A model generated the notes under the pieces. That model ran no database searches and had not been told where the DNA came from. It saw only the letters and a program-made list of their open reading frames with translations. Shown one piece after another: positions 39,966-49,881 of a stretch of 50,763 bases of DNA. Source of the DNA: Actinomycetes bacterium (GTDB taxonomy: Bacteria > Actinomycetota > Acidimicrobiia > Acidimicrobiales > RAAP-2); assembly GCA_021801235.1 (NCBI GenBank), contig JAJYYG010000125.1, positions 1 through 50,763 on the forward strand, given 5' to 3'. Both the position numbers and the translations under genes were made by a program. How positions within the stretch are numbered: position 1 is the stretch's first letter; the number at the start of each line of letters is the position of its first letter.

Positions 39966-40934
39966 ATGAATCGAGCGAAGATGGTCCGCCTCGCCGGAGG
40001 AGCGGCGGGGCTCGTCGGGGTGGCGTTCGTCGCCGGGGGTGCGCTCCCGAGCGGGGCGACCACCACCGCGGCGTCCGGCTCGGCGGTCAGCGGGGTCACC
40101 GTCCCCGGTCTCTCGTCCACCCCGTCGCTCCCGTCGCTCCCAGGGTCGGCGTCGTTGACGAGCCTGCCAAAGCTTCCCAGCCTGCCCTCGGGCGCCTCGA
40201 ACCCGCCCGCCACCGGCACCAAGTGCGTGTCGACGCCGACACCCCCGGCCCTCCCCTTCCCGGGTTCCGCCTCCGGCGGGGGAAGCCTCAGTTTCGCCGG
40301 GAACGGCGGATCGGTGACCATCTCGAGCACCAAGGGGCTGACCGTGTGCATCACCGGCCCCGGCGCCGGATCGCTGCCCAGCCTGCCGAGCCTGCCCGGC
40401 GCGGGATCGCTGCCCAGCCTGCCGAGCCTGCCCGGCGCGGGATCGCTGCCCAGCCTGCCGAGCATGCACGGCGCGGGATCGCTGCCCAGCCTGCCGAGCC
40501 TGCCCGGCGCGGGATCGCTGCCCAGCCTGCCGACGGGTACCCCGAGCCTCTCGTCGATCCCGGTCGTCTCGAGCCTGCCCGGCGCGGGATCGCTGCCCAG
40601 CCTGCCGACGGGTACCCCGAGCCCCTCGTCGATCCCGGTCGTCTCGAGCCTGCCCGGCGCGGGATCGCTGCCCAGCCTGCCGAGCCTGCCCGGCGCGGGA
40701 TCGCTGCCCAGCCTGCCGACGGGTACCCCGAGCCCCTCGTCGATCCCGGTCGTCTCGAGCCTGCCCGGCGCGGGATCGCTGCCCAGCCTGCCGACGGGTA
40801 CCCCGAGCCCCTCGTCGATCCCGGTCGTCTCGAGCCTGCCCGGCGCCGGATCCCTGCCGAGCCTGCCCAAGCTCCCGAGCCTTCCTGGGGCGAGCTCCGT
40901 CCCGGGGCTTTCCTCGCTGGCCGGCACCCTCTGA
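39966..40934 (+). CDS. Secreted Leu-Pro-Ser repeat protein
   Basis: A 322-residue protein of unknown function. An N-terminal signal peptide (MVRLAGGAAGLVGVAFVAGGALPSGA) is followed by a short unique region with two Cys (GTKCVSTP, LTVCITG) that may form a disulfide. From about residue 133 onward the protein is almost wholly SLPSLP-type repeats: a 12-residue unit (LPSLPSLPGAGS) and a longer unit containing TGTPSPSSIPVVSS, alternated. Such Pro-rich periodicity suggests an extended rod outside the cell. GGGAGGA lies 7 bp before the ATG. It follows the mce operon but has its own leader and a strong hairpin downstream, so it is probably monocistronic. Confidence 0.85.
   Translation: MNRAKMVRLAGGAAGLVGVAFVAGGALPSGATTTAASGSAVSGVTVPGLSSTPSLPSLPGSASLTSLPKLPSLPSGASNPPATGTKCVSTPTPPALPFPGSASGGGSLSFAGNGGSVTISSTKGLTVCITGPGAGSLPSLPSLPGAGSLPSLPSLPGAGSLPSLPSMHGAGSLPSLPSLPGAGSLPSLPTGTPSLSSIPVVSSLPGAGSLPSLPTGTPSPSSIPVVSSLPGAGSLPSLPSLPGAGSLPSLPTGTPSPSSIPVVSSLPGAGSLPSLPTGTPSPSSIPVVSSLPGAGSLPSLPKLPSLPGASSVPGLSSLAGTL
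40362..40878 (+). repeat. 36-bp and longer in-frame tandem repeats
   Basis: 36-bp units starting GGCGC(G/C)GGATCGCTGCC begin at 40362, 40398 and 40434 and recur through the gene, interleaved with a longer unit that inserts an ACGGGTACCCCGAGCC segment. Copies are nearly identical at the DNA level, so the array is recent or homogenised and copy number is likely to vary. Confidence 0.9.
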
Positions 40935-40980
40935 CGAGGGTCCGACCACAGATCGTGCCGGCGCTCAACGTCCCCGTCGG

Positions 40981-41008
40981 CCGCTCGGGTCACCCCGTTC
41001 CCGAGCGG
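40981..41008 (+). terminator. Strong 9-bp hairpin after repeat-protein gene
   Basis: CCGCTCGGG (40981-40989) and CCCGAGCGG (41000-41008) form a perfect 9-bp stem with a 10-nt loop, 46 bp after the stop. It is the cleanest terminator-like hairpin seen in the window, though it lacks a T-tract. Confidence 0.65.
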
Positions 41009-41851
41009 TAGGCGCCGGCACTGCCGTCCGGCTCCGGTACTCCTGGCCACCCATGGGCCCCTGTCACCGTCCCCTCCGATCCCCCCTGAGCCAGCCGCTA
41101 CTGGTGCAGCTCAGGATCGGTCGAACCGGTGATGGGAAGGAGTACCGGACCGGGCGGCACCACCCGCTCCGGCTCGCATCCTGACTGCCGGCCCGGGATC
41201 CGTCGGCCTCGTCGCGACGCACCACGCGGACCAGGGTTGCCACGTTCCGGTACCGATCGGTGGACACGGGAGCACCGTGCGGGCCTTGGCGGCCTACTGT
41301 CGGTAGCGCTCGAGCTTTCCGGCAACGGGTGGTCGGGAATGGGGCCCCGTGGCGACGCAGTAGCTGGGGCGTGGTGCATGCTCGGCTCGACCGGCGGCCC
41401 GCCTTCGTGAGCCTTCCCTTGGTCCGACGTCGAGTCGTCCGACGTCGATTCCAGATCCGGCAGAGCTGTGCGCCAGTCTCCGCGCTGAATGGGGCTGCGC
41501 AGTGCAGCGGCAGGTCCGGCTGGATCCGCCAGCTTGAGCCGGCGCCGGGTCCTGAGATGGAAGGGAGCGCGGGCCGGGAAGGCTAGGTGCGCCCTGTCGG
41601 TGGGAGGCCTGGGTTGAAGGCTCGCAACACGGGGCTCGGCGGGTGCGCCGGTCGACACCGGGACGGGCGACAGAGGCCGAAAGCCGAACCGTGGCGGCCC
41701 GGCGACCACCGTAGGCCGGCGACGCAAGACGCGATGGTCATCCGCGCTTGCGGGGCCCGATACGCGACCGGGGTCCGGTCGTAGGCGGATGAATGTGGGC
41801 ACTTGCTGGGGATAGTGTCCCGTTCGGGCTCGTGGAGGGAGGATTCCGGCG
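41009..41851. other. Long stretch without a recognised gene
   Basis: About 840 bp with no convincing coding region. Open frames exist on both strands, but their translations are Arg/Pro/Gly-rich, match no family I know and lack ribosome-binding sites. A short direct repeat TCCGACGTCGA occurs at 41423 and 41438. I looked for tRNA and known riboswitch cores without success. It may be decayed sequence or hold an unrecognised RNA or long leader for the lipoprotein gene that follows. Confidence 0.5.
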
Positions 41852-42529
41852 TTGAAGCGAGCGGTGGCGGTGGCTGTGGTTCTCGCTGTCGGGCTGGTGG
41901 CCGCCGGGTGCGGATCGCCTGCCGCTACGACGGCGCCAAAAACAACCCAACGAGCGAGCACGCCGCAGGTGACCCCATCGACGACCACCTCGACCACCTC
42001 GACGGTGGCACGACCGCCGACCGCGTTGCCGACCACGACGGTTGCCCCGACCGGAGCAGCGTGTCAGAACAACCAGATCCGCGTCGAGGCGCTCGGCTAC
42101 GGGGCGGCCGCGGGCAGTGTCGCCGAGACGCTGGGGTTCGTCAACGTCAGCGACCGGTCCTGCAGTTTGGGCGGCTACCCGGGGGTTGCGGGCCTGGACG
42201 CCGAGGGGAACCAGGTGATCCAGGCCACCCGGGAGACCACGAGCATGCTGGGGGGTCTGCAGAACGGCTCGAAGATCCTGCCGGTCGTCTCGCTGGCACC
42301 CGGGCAGACCGCGTCGGCCGACGTCGCAGGCAACGACAACCCGGTGGGCACGGCCACGTCCTGCCCGTACTACCCGTCCCTTCTGGTGACGCCCCCGAAC
42401 CTGACCCAGCCGACCCTGGTCACCAAGGTCGGCGTGCAGGTTCCGGGTGCCACCGTTCGGGGGTTCCCGGGGTGCAGCGGGCTCTCTGTCGACCCGGTGG
42501 TCCCGGGCAGCACCGGGCGCGCATCCTGA
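41852..42529 (+). CDS. Secreted lipoprotein, DUF4232-like
   Basis: A 225-residue lipoprotein: signal peptide with lipobox VAAGC (Cys20), a Thr/Ser/Pro-rich linker (about 25-68), then a roughly 150-residue domain with four Cys in the DUF4232 pattern ([48 protein letters not shown] ... [11 protein letters not shown] ... [13 protein letters not shown] ... [13 protein letters not shown]). DUF4232 proteins are common in actinobacterial envelopes and have no settled function. The start is TTG at 41852, supported by GGAGGGAGGA 8 bp upstream and by the correctly placed signal peptide. It is probably monocistronic. Confidence 0.85.
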   Translation: MKRAVAVAVVLAVGLVAAGCGSPAATTAPKTTQRASTPQVTPSTTTSTTSTVARPPTALPTTTVAPTGAACQNNQIRVEALGYGAAAGSVAETLGFVNVSDRSCSLGGYPGVAGLDAEGNQVIQATRETTSMLGGLQNGSKILPVVSLAPGQTASADVAGNDNPVGTATSCPYYPSLLVTPPNLTQPTLVTKVGVQVPGATVRGFPGCSGLSVDPVVPGSTGRAS

Positions 42530-42776
42530 CACCGGCGACTACGACCCGCGCCCCGGAACCACGTCCCGGACCCGGGCGAGCCGCGCCGGGGGCACGCGAC
42601 CGCACCGTGTGCAGAATCCTCGGACCGGACCGGACGGACCGGCAAGCCGCGGTGGTCGTTGCACGACGAGCGCATCTCGGATAGACAAGTTTCCTCGGCG
42701 ACCGAAAGGCTACGAGCCGAGCGGTGGCACGGATCCTCCGAGGGCCACGGGTCGGTCCGGCCAGGAGGTCCACGCC
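42530..42776. other. Intergenic leader before giant surface-protein gene
   Basis: These 247 bp hold the promoter and leader of the giant gene. A less GC-rich patch lies at 42677-42720 (CGGATAGACAAGTTTCC). The segment GGCGACCGAAAGGCTACGAGCC could fold into a short stem with a GAAA-like loop. No recognised riboswitch consensus was found. Confidence 0.4.
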
Positions 42777-45700
42777 ATGATCCGCAAGGCGCCTATCAAC
42801 CGGTCAAGGCGGGGCGGGCTCCGGTCCCTCGTCACCGCGCTGGCCTCGCTGACGGTACTCGTCCCCCTGGCCGGGGTCCAACCGGCGGCCGCGGCACCGA
42901 AGGTGCCGACCCCACGTGTGGCTCCGTCGGCGACGACCCACCAACTGCCGCCCGGTGTCACCGGACAGGTCGACAGCACCGGGCGCCTCTTCGAGCCGTC
43001 GACCACCTGTGACGTGGCCCAGCCCACCTGGCAGATCGTGACCTTCCCGTCGTACGCCTCCACGCAGGCGGAGATCTGCGGCATGTGGTCCCTGGAGGAC
43101 GACGCCGAGCTCATGTACGCGCAGCTCCACGGCTGGCCCGCCGGCGATCCCCGGGTGGGAGAGACGGGACTGCCCGAGGTGGCGGGCATGGTGGAGAGCA
43201 TGCTCAACGGGATCGCCGATGCCGAGGCCGAGGCGGCGGGGGCGATGACCGCCGACGACCAGGGTGCCTACCAGTGGATCCGCGCCATCGACCTGCAGTA
43301 CGAGTCCACCGCCGCGCGCGACGCCCTGGCCGAGTACAACAAGTGGTCCTCGGAGCAGTGCAACTACCGCCCGCCCGACACGACCATCTTCACCTACAAC
43401 CCGCTCGACCAAAACATTTGCATCCCGGGCACGACCGGCATTGGCCTCGAAGGCCTGTTCGCGTCGCTCCAGCCGCCGACCTACGCCGAGTTCGTCTCGT
43501 ACGGCATCTACGACGCCGACCAGTCCCTCAACATCTCGGGAGCGCTGGGGGTCCCCGCCGACCAGACCGTGATCCAGGACGGCATCGTGGCGGGGGCAGG
43601 AGCGGCCTCCACCATCCTCGCCGGCGCCGTTCCACAGGTCGTCGCCCAGCTTGGAGTGGGGAGCGAGGGCTTCAGCGCGTTCCTGAAGCTCGTCCGACCC
43701 TTCAAGTACCAAAGCCTCAAGTTCCGCTCCGGCCTGCGGATCGCAGAGACCAAGAACGCTCAGAGCGCCCGCCTGACGGAGGTCAAGGCCCAGGCACAGG
43801 CGGAGGGTGAACCTCCGGACCCCGAGGTGAACGCACTCGACACGCTCGGGGACGAAGAGGCTGTCGAGGCGGGCATGGACACCTCCGCCTTCGACGCGGC
43901 GGGGGCGGAGGCCCTGGCCGGTCCTCTGGCCATCGCTGCGATCGCCGCCACGGTGGCGGTGGAGGAGGCGATCACCGTGGTGACCGCCTCGCTGATCCCC
44001 GGCAAGCTCCAGGCCGACATCAACGCCATCGTGGACGAGAGCCCGTCCGCCTTCGTCGCCAATCTGCTCAACGACCCCACCGGGAACGGGGGGACGGACA
44101 ACCAGCAGAACTTCGCCGCGCAGCTCGACATCCCGGCGATCGACATCGGCAATGCCAACGGGTCCGCCTGCCCGTCGTGCGTCGTCTACTCGAGTCCGCC
44201 GGCGCCGAGCACGGGAGCGCCCGATCAGATCCGGGTCACGGGGATCAACTCCGACGGCACACCGGTCAACTCGCAGGTCGTCTCGACGGCCCCGAACATC
44301 GACACCTGGCCCATGGGGATCGACAACGGTTGGTCCGGGCCCCCCGAAGTCAACCTCAGCGTGTCGGGCGGGCTCGCCTGGACGGAGGACATGCCGCAGT
44401 ACCCGCCGACGGACGCGACTCTGGCAGGCCTGAGCGGGTACCTGCCGTCGGGCGAGTTCCACTACTTCAACGGGGCGGGGCACCCGGAGATCGCGTTCAT
44501 CGACGGCAACGAGTTCGCCACCGTGTCGAACCCCGGGAGCATCGATGCCGGCGGGCTGGACTCCGGCGACCAGTGCGTGGCGGCAGGCGAGTGCACGCTG
44601 TCACCCTCGATCGTCGTCATGGCCTACGGCGGGACGACCGTCCTCCAGGACCAGGTGAACTACTTCTCCTTCCTCGGCCACGCCTGCACGGCCAACGACC
44701 CGGGTTCCGCCGACTGCTTCACCCAGAACATCGTGCCGACGGGAAACCTCGTGTCGGCCGAAGGCAACACCATCGTGGAGGCCGACGGGAACGTACAGCA
44801 GTACGGGAGCAGCCAGCTCGAACAGCTCACGCTTGTGCCCGACTCCGGCACGCCCCCGGCCACCTGGCTGGTGAACAAGTACAACACGTTCGCCAACGAC
44901 CAGTTGGACGGTGCACCGAACGGCGGCCTGGTGGCGGGCCAGACCACGACGCTCACCGACCCGAGCACCAGCCCGTCCGGCTACAACACGACCTACACCT
45001 GGCAGATCGAGACCAAGTGCCCCTACGACCCGACGAACCCCCCGAAGCTGATCCAAGAGGTGCCGGTGTGCTCGAACAGCCCCGACTACCACTCCACGAC
45101 GGGGTTGGCCGCCAACGAGCAGGACCTCGCCGTCTGCAGCTTCGGCGCGGGGGTGTGCAGCCCGTCCGCCGAGCTCGGCTGGTCGGAGGACCCCGCTTTC
45201 CACGGCGACCCGGTCACCACGCTGGTCGGCGACTCGGTCAACTGGACGTGGCCGGCCCCGGGGACCTACCACGTCCGTCTCATCACCACCGACCAGTACG
45301 GCGTCACCCAGCAGAGCGACCAGAACGTGGTCGTGTCGGCGGCCGGTCCACCGGGCGCGAGCGGCGCGAGCTACGCCGCGGCCTCCGGTCCGCCACCGAC
45401 GGCAATCGCGCCGTCGGTGGTCGGGCCGGTCCAGGACGGGAACGCCTTCACCCTCACCCAGTGCCTGGCCAGCCCCGACATGCAGGGGACCGCCAGCTAC
45501 ACGACACCCCAGGTCACCGTCGACTGGGGCGACGGGAGCACCCCCGACACCGCCACCGCCGGCTCCTCCTCCGATCCGAACCTGGTGTTCACCTACCAGC
45601 CGGGCGGGACCTGTGCCTCGTCGTGGTCGGTGGCGGCGACGCACACCTATCAGGTCGCGACCAACGGGCTGCCGTTCGTCCAGGAGCCGATCACCACGAC

Positions 45701-48700
45701 GGTGGCGGACGTCACCATCCCGGCCACTGCAGCGGGCAGCGTGCCGGGCAACACCCAGACCTCCTCGACGCGCACCGTCTACGCGAACGTGTTCCCGACC
45801 TCGCCGGCGCCGGCGTTCGTCGCGGGCGCCTCGGCCGTGTTCCCGTTCACCGCCGGCGTCCCGCAGACCGTCGCGGGTGCCGCCACCGGCGCACCCGATC
45901 CGACCATGACGGACACGCCCGCCTCGGGAGCGTCGAGCGGCGGGGCCGCCTGCCAAGCGGGGCTGCCCGCCGGGATGGGCTTCGACGGCTCCGCGAACGG
46001 GCAGTTCGACGTGACCGGGACGCCGTCGGTGAGCGCCGGCGGCTGCTACGCCATCGACGTCAGCGCCACCAACACCTACGGCACCGCCACCGAGCAGGTG
46101 GTCGTGACCGTGGCCCAGGCGCCGGCGTTCACCTCCGCCTCGAGCGCCACGTGGGCCACCGGCGCGACCGGCTCGGCCACGGTCGCCACTTCGGGCTTCC
46201 CCTCGCCCGCCCTCACCGTCGCCTCGGTCACCTGCTCGACCGGCTGCGGTTCGACCTTGCCCGCCGACGTCCGCTTCGTCGACAACGGCAACGGCACGGC
46301 CACCCTTTCGTCGGGAGGTGCCAACCTGGCGACGTCGGACACCGGTGTCTACGACCTGACCATCGACGCCACCAGCACCTCCGGCTTCGTCACGCAGAGC
46401 TTCACCCTCACCATCGGGGGCCCGCCCGTGTTCACGAGCCCGGACAGCGCCGGCTTCACGACCCAGGCGGACGGCACGTTCACCGTGACGACCTCGGGGT
46501 CACCCACCGCCTCGATCAGCTGCACCATCGCGGTGGGAGGCTCGCCGACCCCCTGCACGACGGCCACCGGGTACAGCGAGATCGACTCCAACTTCTCGAC
46601 CTACGGCCTCTACTTCACGCCCGCAGGCAACGGCTCGGCCACCATCGCCGGCGCGGGGTACACCAGCGGTGTGTACACGGTGACCCTGACCGCCACCAAC
46701 GCGGTCGGCTCGACGACACAGACCCTCGCGCTCTACGTCTCGAACACCGGCGGTGCGCAGCTGACGATGGTCCCGGGGGGCAACCTCGTCTCCTACACCG
46801 CGCCGTCGGGCCTCGCACCGGCGTCCGGCCAGGCCACCTTCCTCGTCGGGCAGGCCGGATCGGTGACCCTCTGCTCGGACGACCCGACCGATACCCTCAC
46901 CAGCCGGTCGCCACTCCCTGCCGGGCTCACGCTCACCGACGGGGCGGGCACCGGGTGCCCGTCCGGCGATGAGAGCAGCACCATCTCGGGCACGCCGACC
47001 ACCCCGCTCATGCCGGGCTCCACCGGGTCGATCGCCGACCGCATCGTCGATGCCGCCCACGGAGAGGCGCTCCTCACCATCGACCTGGTCGGACCACCGA
47101 CGTTCACCTCGCCGTCGACCGCGGTCTTCACCGAAGGCACCAGCGGATCCTTCGGCGTGTCGCTCGGCACCATGAGCTACGCCAACTACGTCTACTCCTT
47201 CGGATGCATCGCCGTCCCGACGGGTCTTCCGGCGGGGCTCTCCTTCACGGCCGGTGCCGACGGCACCGCCACCATCTCGGGAGACCCGACCGCCAGCGGC
47301 GTGACGGCCGTCACGCTGACCGGTTCGGACTGCGGCACCAACTCGGTGACCCAGACGCTCTCGATCCAGGTACGAAAGGCGCCCCAGCTCACCTCGGGAA
47401 CCGTCGCCGGCTTCCGCTACGGAGCGGGCGGCGCCTTCACCGTCACGACGAACGCGGACGCCTACCCGGTGCCGGCGCTGTCGGTCGCCGGCCCGCTGCC
47501 TGACGGCGTCTCGTTCACCGACGACGGCAACGGGACCGCCACGCTGTCGGTGGCTCCCGGAGCGCCGGAGACGCCGGCCGAAGTGCCCCTGACCGTCTCG
47601 GCGACGTCGGTCGCCGGGTCGGCGTCCCAGGTCGTCGATCTGGCCATCGGCAGCCCGGCGGCCATCACCGAACCGACCGGCACGAGCGCCTCAGCGATCT
47701 TCACCGTGGGGACCTCGGGTACGTACTCGTTCACCGCGATCGGGGTGCCCACCCCGGCGTTCACCTGCACCGTCGGCCCCAGCCCGTGCTCGTCGTCGAA
47801 CCTGCCGGCCGGGGTGTCCTTCACCGACCATGGGAACGGCACGGCGGTCCTCTCGGGGACGCCGAGCGCACCGGGGAGCGCGGCGGTGGTGGTGAGCGCG
47901 TCGAACGGCGTCGGCACCGCGCCCGGTGTGGCCCTCACCCTGCAGGCCGAGACCGCCCCGTCGTTCGGGGGTACGACCACCACGGGTCCGTGCACCGGCG
48001 CGTCCCCGTCGGCCACGTCGGACACGATGGTGGCACTCTCCGCCTCGAGCTGGACGATCTGCGGTGGCGGCTCGCCCGCCCCGGCGGTCACGCTGGCCTC
48101 GGTCACCTGCGCCGGCTCCGCCACCTCGCTGCCCACCGGGCTCACGTTCACCGACAACGGCGACGGGTCGGCGACACTCGCGGGGACACCCGACAACGGC
48201 GAAGGTGCCGCTTGCCCGGGTGGGTACTCGCTGCGGGTGGCGCTGGCGAACGGCGCCGGCACGGACTTCGAGACGCTGACCCTGTTGGTCAAGGACCAGA
48301 TCGTGGCGACCAGCGCCCCCGACACCCCGACGTTCGTGGCCGGTGCGCCGGGCGTGTACCAGCTCAGTGCGTCGGGCATGCCGACCCCGGCGTTCGCCGT
48401 CGATCCGTCGACCCCGCTGCCGGGGTGGTTGACCCTCACCGACGGCCACAACGGCACGGCCACGCTGGCCGGCACGCCACCTTCCGCCGCCGCCGGCTCG
48501 ACGGTGGACTTCACCGTCGACGAGACGAACGGGTCGGCGAACCCGCTCGCGGACCCGGTGACGATCACCGTTTCCCCGGTGGTGATGACCGCCTCGTCGC
48601 CGCCGGCGGGGACGCTCGCCCAGCCCTACGACTACCAGTTCGACGCCTCCGGACCGGCCGCATTCGCGCTCGCCCCGGGAGCGGTGCTGCCCGCCGGGCT

Positions 48701-49802
48701 CAGCCTCTCGCCCTCGGGGTTGCTCTCGGGGACCCCGCTGGAGGAGGGCCACTTCCGGATCGCACTCACGCTCACCGAGGGAAGCGCGACGGTGACGACC
48801 GGCCCCATCCCCCTCGTCGTCGGCGCCGCGCCCCACACTCTCGAGATCAGCCAGTTCCGTACGTTCGGCCCGAACGGCCCCGGCGACTGGTTCGTCCAGG
48901 TGACCAACCCCACGACGACGACGATCCCGCTCGTGGGTTGGGCAGTCCAGCTGAAGTCGGCGACCTCTGCGACATTCGACACCGTGGAGCTCGGCACCGG
49001 GACCCTGGCACCCGGGGGCACCGCGGTGGTCGCGGGTCCCTCGTTCAGCCTCGCCGCCCAGCTGCCGCCGGTGGCCCTCGGGCCCGGGGTGCTCACCGCC
49101 CTCAGCGGGTTCGCCGTCATGGCACCTGATCAGGCGGCTGTGGACATGGCCGGCACCGTGGGGGCGCCGGCGGGTCTGGTGGCCGGGAAGGGGTTGACCT
49201 ATCCGGACTCGCTGACCATGGGCCCGCAGTTCGCCTTCGTGCGGCACGGGTTCACGAGCGGGGTGCCGGTGGATACCAACGACAACGCCGCCGACTTCAG
49301 TTTCGCCGTGGTCGCTGGCGTGTCGACGACGGGCTCTCTAGGGGTGGCAGCCGGCGGGGGGATGGCCGCCAACCCCAACGGGGGGATGGCCGCCAACCCC
49401 AACGGGGGGATGGCCACCCCCACCTCCGGCGTCGGGTACCGCCTGGTGGCCGCCGACGGGGGGATCTTCTCCTTCGGCGACGCTGCGTTCTTCGGCTCGA
49501 TGGGCGGGGCCCACCTGAACCAGCCGATCGTGGGGATGGCCGCCACCCCGGACGGCAAGGGCTACTGGGAGGTGGCCGCCGACGGGGGGATCTTCTCCTT
49601 CGGCGACGCTGCGTTCTTCGGCTCGATGGGCGGGGCCCACCTGAACCAGCCGATCGTGGGGATGGCCGCCACCCCGGACGGCAAGGGCTACTGGGAGGTG
49701 GCCGCCGACGGGGGGATCTTCTCCTTCGGCGACGCTGCGTTCTTCGGCTCGATGGGCGGGGCCCACCTGAACCAGCCGATCGTGGGGATGCCCGCCGGCT
49801 GA
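42777..49802 (+). CDS. Giant secreted multi-domain surface protein (PKD/Ig-like, lamin-tail-like, GYW repeats)
   Basis: A 2341-residue secreted protein. The signal peptide (about 1-38) ends in PAAAAP. Residues 40-860 are a large region I do not recognise, with a hydrophobic helical stretch ([21 protein letters not shown]) and conserved-looking Cys. PKD-like modules follow (about 860-1000, [13 protein letters not shown]). Next is a long series of Ig-like/He_PIG modules (about 1030-2000) marked by repeated [21 protein letters not shown] motifs. A lamin-tail-like domain comes at about 2020-2165 ([23 protein letters not shown]), then GGMAANPN repeats and 42-residue [17 protein letters not shown] repeats to the end. 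AGGAGGT lies 7 bp before the ATG. No sorting signal or C-terminal membrane helix is seen. It is probably an adhesin or matrix protein. Confidence 0.9.
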   Translation: MIRKAPINRSRRGGLRSLVTALASLTVLVPLAGVQPAAAAPKVPTPRVAPSATTHQLPPGVTGQVDSTGRLFEPSTTCDVAQPTWQIVTFPSYASTQAEICGMWSLEDDAELMYAQLHGWPAGDPRVGETGLPEVAGMVESMLNGIADAEAEAAGAMTADDQGAYQWIRAIDLQYESTAARDALAEYNKWSSEQCNYRPPDTTIFTYNPLDQNICIPGTTGIGLEGLFASLQPPTYAEFVSYGIYDADQSLNISGALGVPADQTVIQDGIVAGAGAASTILAGAVPQVVAQLGVGSEGFSAFLKLVRPFKYQSLKFRSGLRIAETKNAQSARLTEVKAQAQAEGEPPDPEVNALDTLGDEEAVEAGMDTSAFDAAGAEALAGPLAIAAIAATVAVEEAITVVTASLIPGKLQADINAIVDESPSAFVANLLNDPTGNGGTDNQQNFAAQLDIPAIDIGNANGSACPSCVVYSSPPAPSTGAPDQIRVTGINSDGTPVNSQVVSTAPNIDTWPMGIDNGWSGPPEVNLSVSGGLAWTEDMPQYPPTDATLAGLSGYLPSGEFHYFNGAGHPEIAFIDGNEFATVSNPGSIDAGGLDSGDQCVAAGECTLSPSIVVMAYGGTTVLQDQVNYFSFLGHACTANDPGSADCFTQNIVPTGNLVSAEGNTIVEADGNVQQYGSSQLEQLTLVPDSGTPPATWLVNKYNTFANDQLDGAPNGGLVAGQTTTLTDPSTSPSGYNTTYTWQIETKCPYDPTNPPKLIQEVPVCSNSPDYHSTTGLAANEQDLAVCSFGAGVCSPSAELGWSEDPAFHGDPVTTLVGDSVNWTWPAPGTYHVRLITTDQYGVTQQSDQNVVVSAAGPPGASGASYAAASGPPPTAIAPSVVGPVQDGNAFTLTQCLASPDMQGTASYTTPQVTVDWGDGSTPDTATAGSSSDPNLVFTYQPGGTCASSWSVAATHTYQVATNGLPFVQEPITTTVADVTIPATAAGSVPGNTQTSSTRTVYANVFPTSPAPAFVAGASAVFPFTAGVPQTVAGAATGAPDPTMTDTPASGASSGGAACQAGLPAGMGFDGSANGQFDVTGTPSVSAGGCYAIDVSATNTYGTATEQVVVTVAQAPAFTSASSATWATGATGSATVATSGFPSPALTVASVTCSTGCGSTLPADVRFVDNGNGTATLSSGGANLATSDTGVYDLTIDATSTSGFVTQSFTLTIGGPPVFTSPDSAGFTTQADGTFTVTTSGSPTASISCTIAVGGSPTPCTTATGYSEIDSNFSTYGLYFTPAGNGSATIAGAGYTSGVYTVTLTATNAVGSTTQTLALYVSNTGGAQLTMVPGGNLVSYTAPSGLAPASGQATFLVGQAGSVTLCSDDPTDTLTSRSPLPAGLTLTDGAGTGCPSGDESSTISGTPTTPLMPGSTGSIADRIVDAAHGEALLTIDLVGPPTFTSPSTAVFTEGTSGSFGVSLGTMSYANYVYSFGCIAVPTGLPAGLSFTAGADGTATISGDPTASGVTAVTLTGSDCGTNSVTQTLSIQVRKAPQLTSGTVAGFRYGAGGAFTVTTNADAYPVPALSVAGPLPDGVSFTDDGNGTATLSVAPGAPETPAEVPLTVSATSVAGSASQVVDLAIGSPAAITEPTGTSASAIFTVGTSGTYSFTAIGVPTPAFTCTVGPSPCSSSNLPAGVSFTDHGNGTAVLSGTPSAPGSAAVVVSASNGVGTAPGVALTLQAETAPSFGGTTTTGPCTGASPSATSDTMVALSASSWTICGGGSPAPAVTLASVTCAGSATSLPTGLTFTDNGDGSATLAGTPDNGEGAACPGGYSLRVALANGAGTDFETLTLLVKDQIVATSAPDTPTFVAGAPGVYQLSASGMPTPAFAVDPSTPLPGWLTLTDGHNGTATLAGTPPSAAAGSTVDFTVDETNGSANPLADPVTITVSPVVMTASSPPAGTLAQPYDYQFDASGPAAFALAPGAVLPAGLSLSPSGLLSGTPLEEGHFRIALTLTEGSATVTTGPIPLVVGAAPHTLEISQFRTFGPNGPGDWFVQVTNPTTTTIPLVGWAVQLKSATSATFDTVELGTGTLAPGGTAVVAGPSFSLAAQLPPVALGPGVLTALSGFAVMAPDQAAVDMAGTVGAPAGLVAGKGLTYPDSLTMGPQFAFVRHGFTSGVPVDTNDNAADFSFAVVAGVSTTGSLGVAAGGGMAANPNGGMAANPNGGMATPTSGVGYRLVAADGGIFSFGDAAFFGSMGGAHLNQPIVGMAATPDGKGYWEVAADGGIFSFGDAAFFGSMGGAHLNQPIVGMAATPDGKGYWEVAADGGIFSFGDAAFFGSMGGAHLNQPIVGMPAG
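49356..49427 (+). repeat. 24-bp tandem repeat (GGMAANPN)
   Basis: Two identical 24-bp units at 49356-49379 and 49380-49403 and a diverged third begin GGGGGGATGGCC, encoding GGMAANPN. They form the linker between the lamin-tail-like domain and the terminal repeats. Confidence 0.9.
49449..49790 (+). repeat. Perfect 126-bp tandem repeats at 3' end of giant gene
   Basis: Units start at 49449, 49575 and 49701; the first two are identical over 126 bp, and the third is identical until the gene ends. Each encodes 42 residues ([20 protein letters not shown] ... GYWEV). In relatives this motif forms longer arrays, so the true copy number here may differ from the assembled one. Confidence 0.95.
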
Positions 49803-49814
49803 CCGCACGCCGGG

Positions 49815-49837
49815 CGGACCGGTTCCCCCCGGGTCCG
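49815..49837 (+). terminator. Weak hairpin after giant gene
   Basis: CGGACC (49815-49820) pairs with GGTCCG (49832-49837), 12 bp after the stop codon, with an 11-nt loop and no T-tract. Confidence 0.3.
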
Positions 49838-49868
49838 GTGGCGGGTCGCGTCAGGTCACCGGCGTAGG

Positions 49869-49874
49869 GCACAA
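49869..49874 (+). promoter_or_regulatory. Candidate -10 for leaderless helicase transcript
   Basis: CACAAT ends 7 bp before the GTG at 49882 and no ribosome-binding site is present, so transcription could start at or next to the start codon. The -35 region is not recognisable. Confidence 0.3.
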
Positions 49875-49881
49875 TGGCCCG

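Noticed and set aside
40362-40878. CRISPR-like regular repeats
   Set aside because: Repeats are in-frame coding units with no unique spacers and no cas genes nearby.
41640-41851. A riboswitch-like leader (GACGCAAGACG, GCCGAAAGCC) before the lipoprotein gene, compared with c-di-GMP and c-di-AMP cores
   Set aside because: The required conserved strings and helix order of either class are not present; only short chance similarities were found.
41098-42532. Minus-strand open frames across the gene-poor gap and the DUF4232-like gene
   Set aside because: No recognisable domain or ribosome-binding site, and one overlaps a well-supported lipoprotein gene in antisense.
42677-42776. GACCGAAAGGCTACGAGCC as a regulatory RNA element before the giant gene
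   Set aside because: It can form a short stem, but no known class matches and no second helix is evident.
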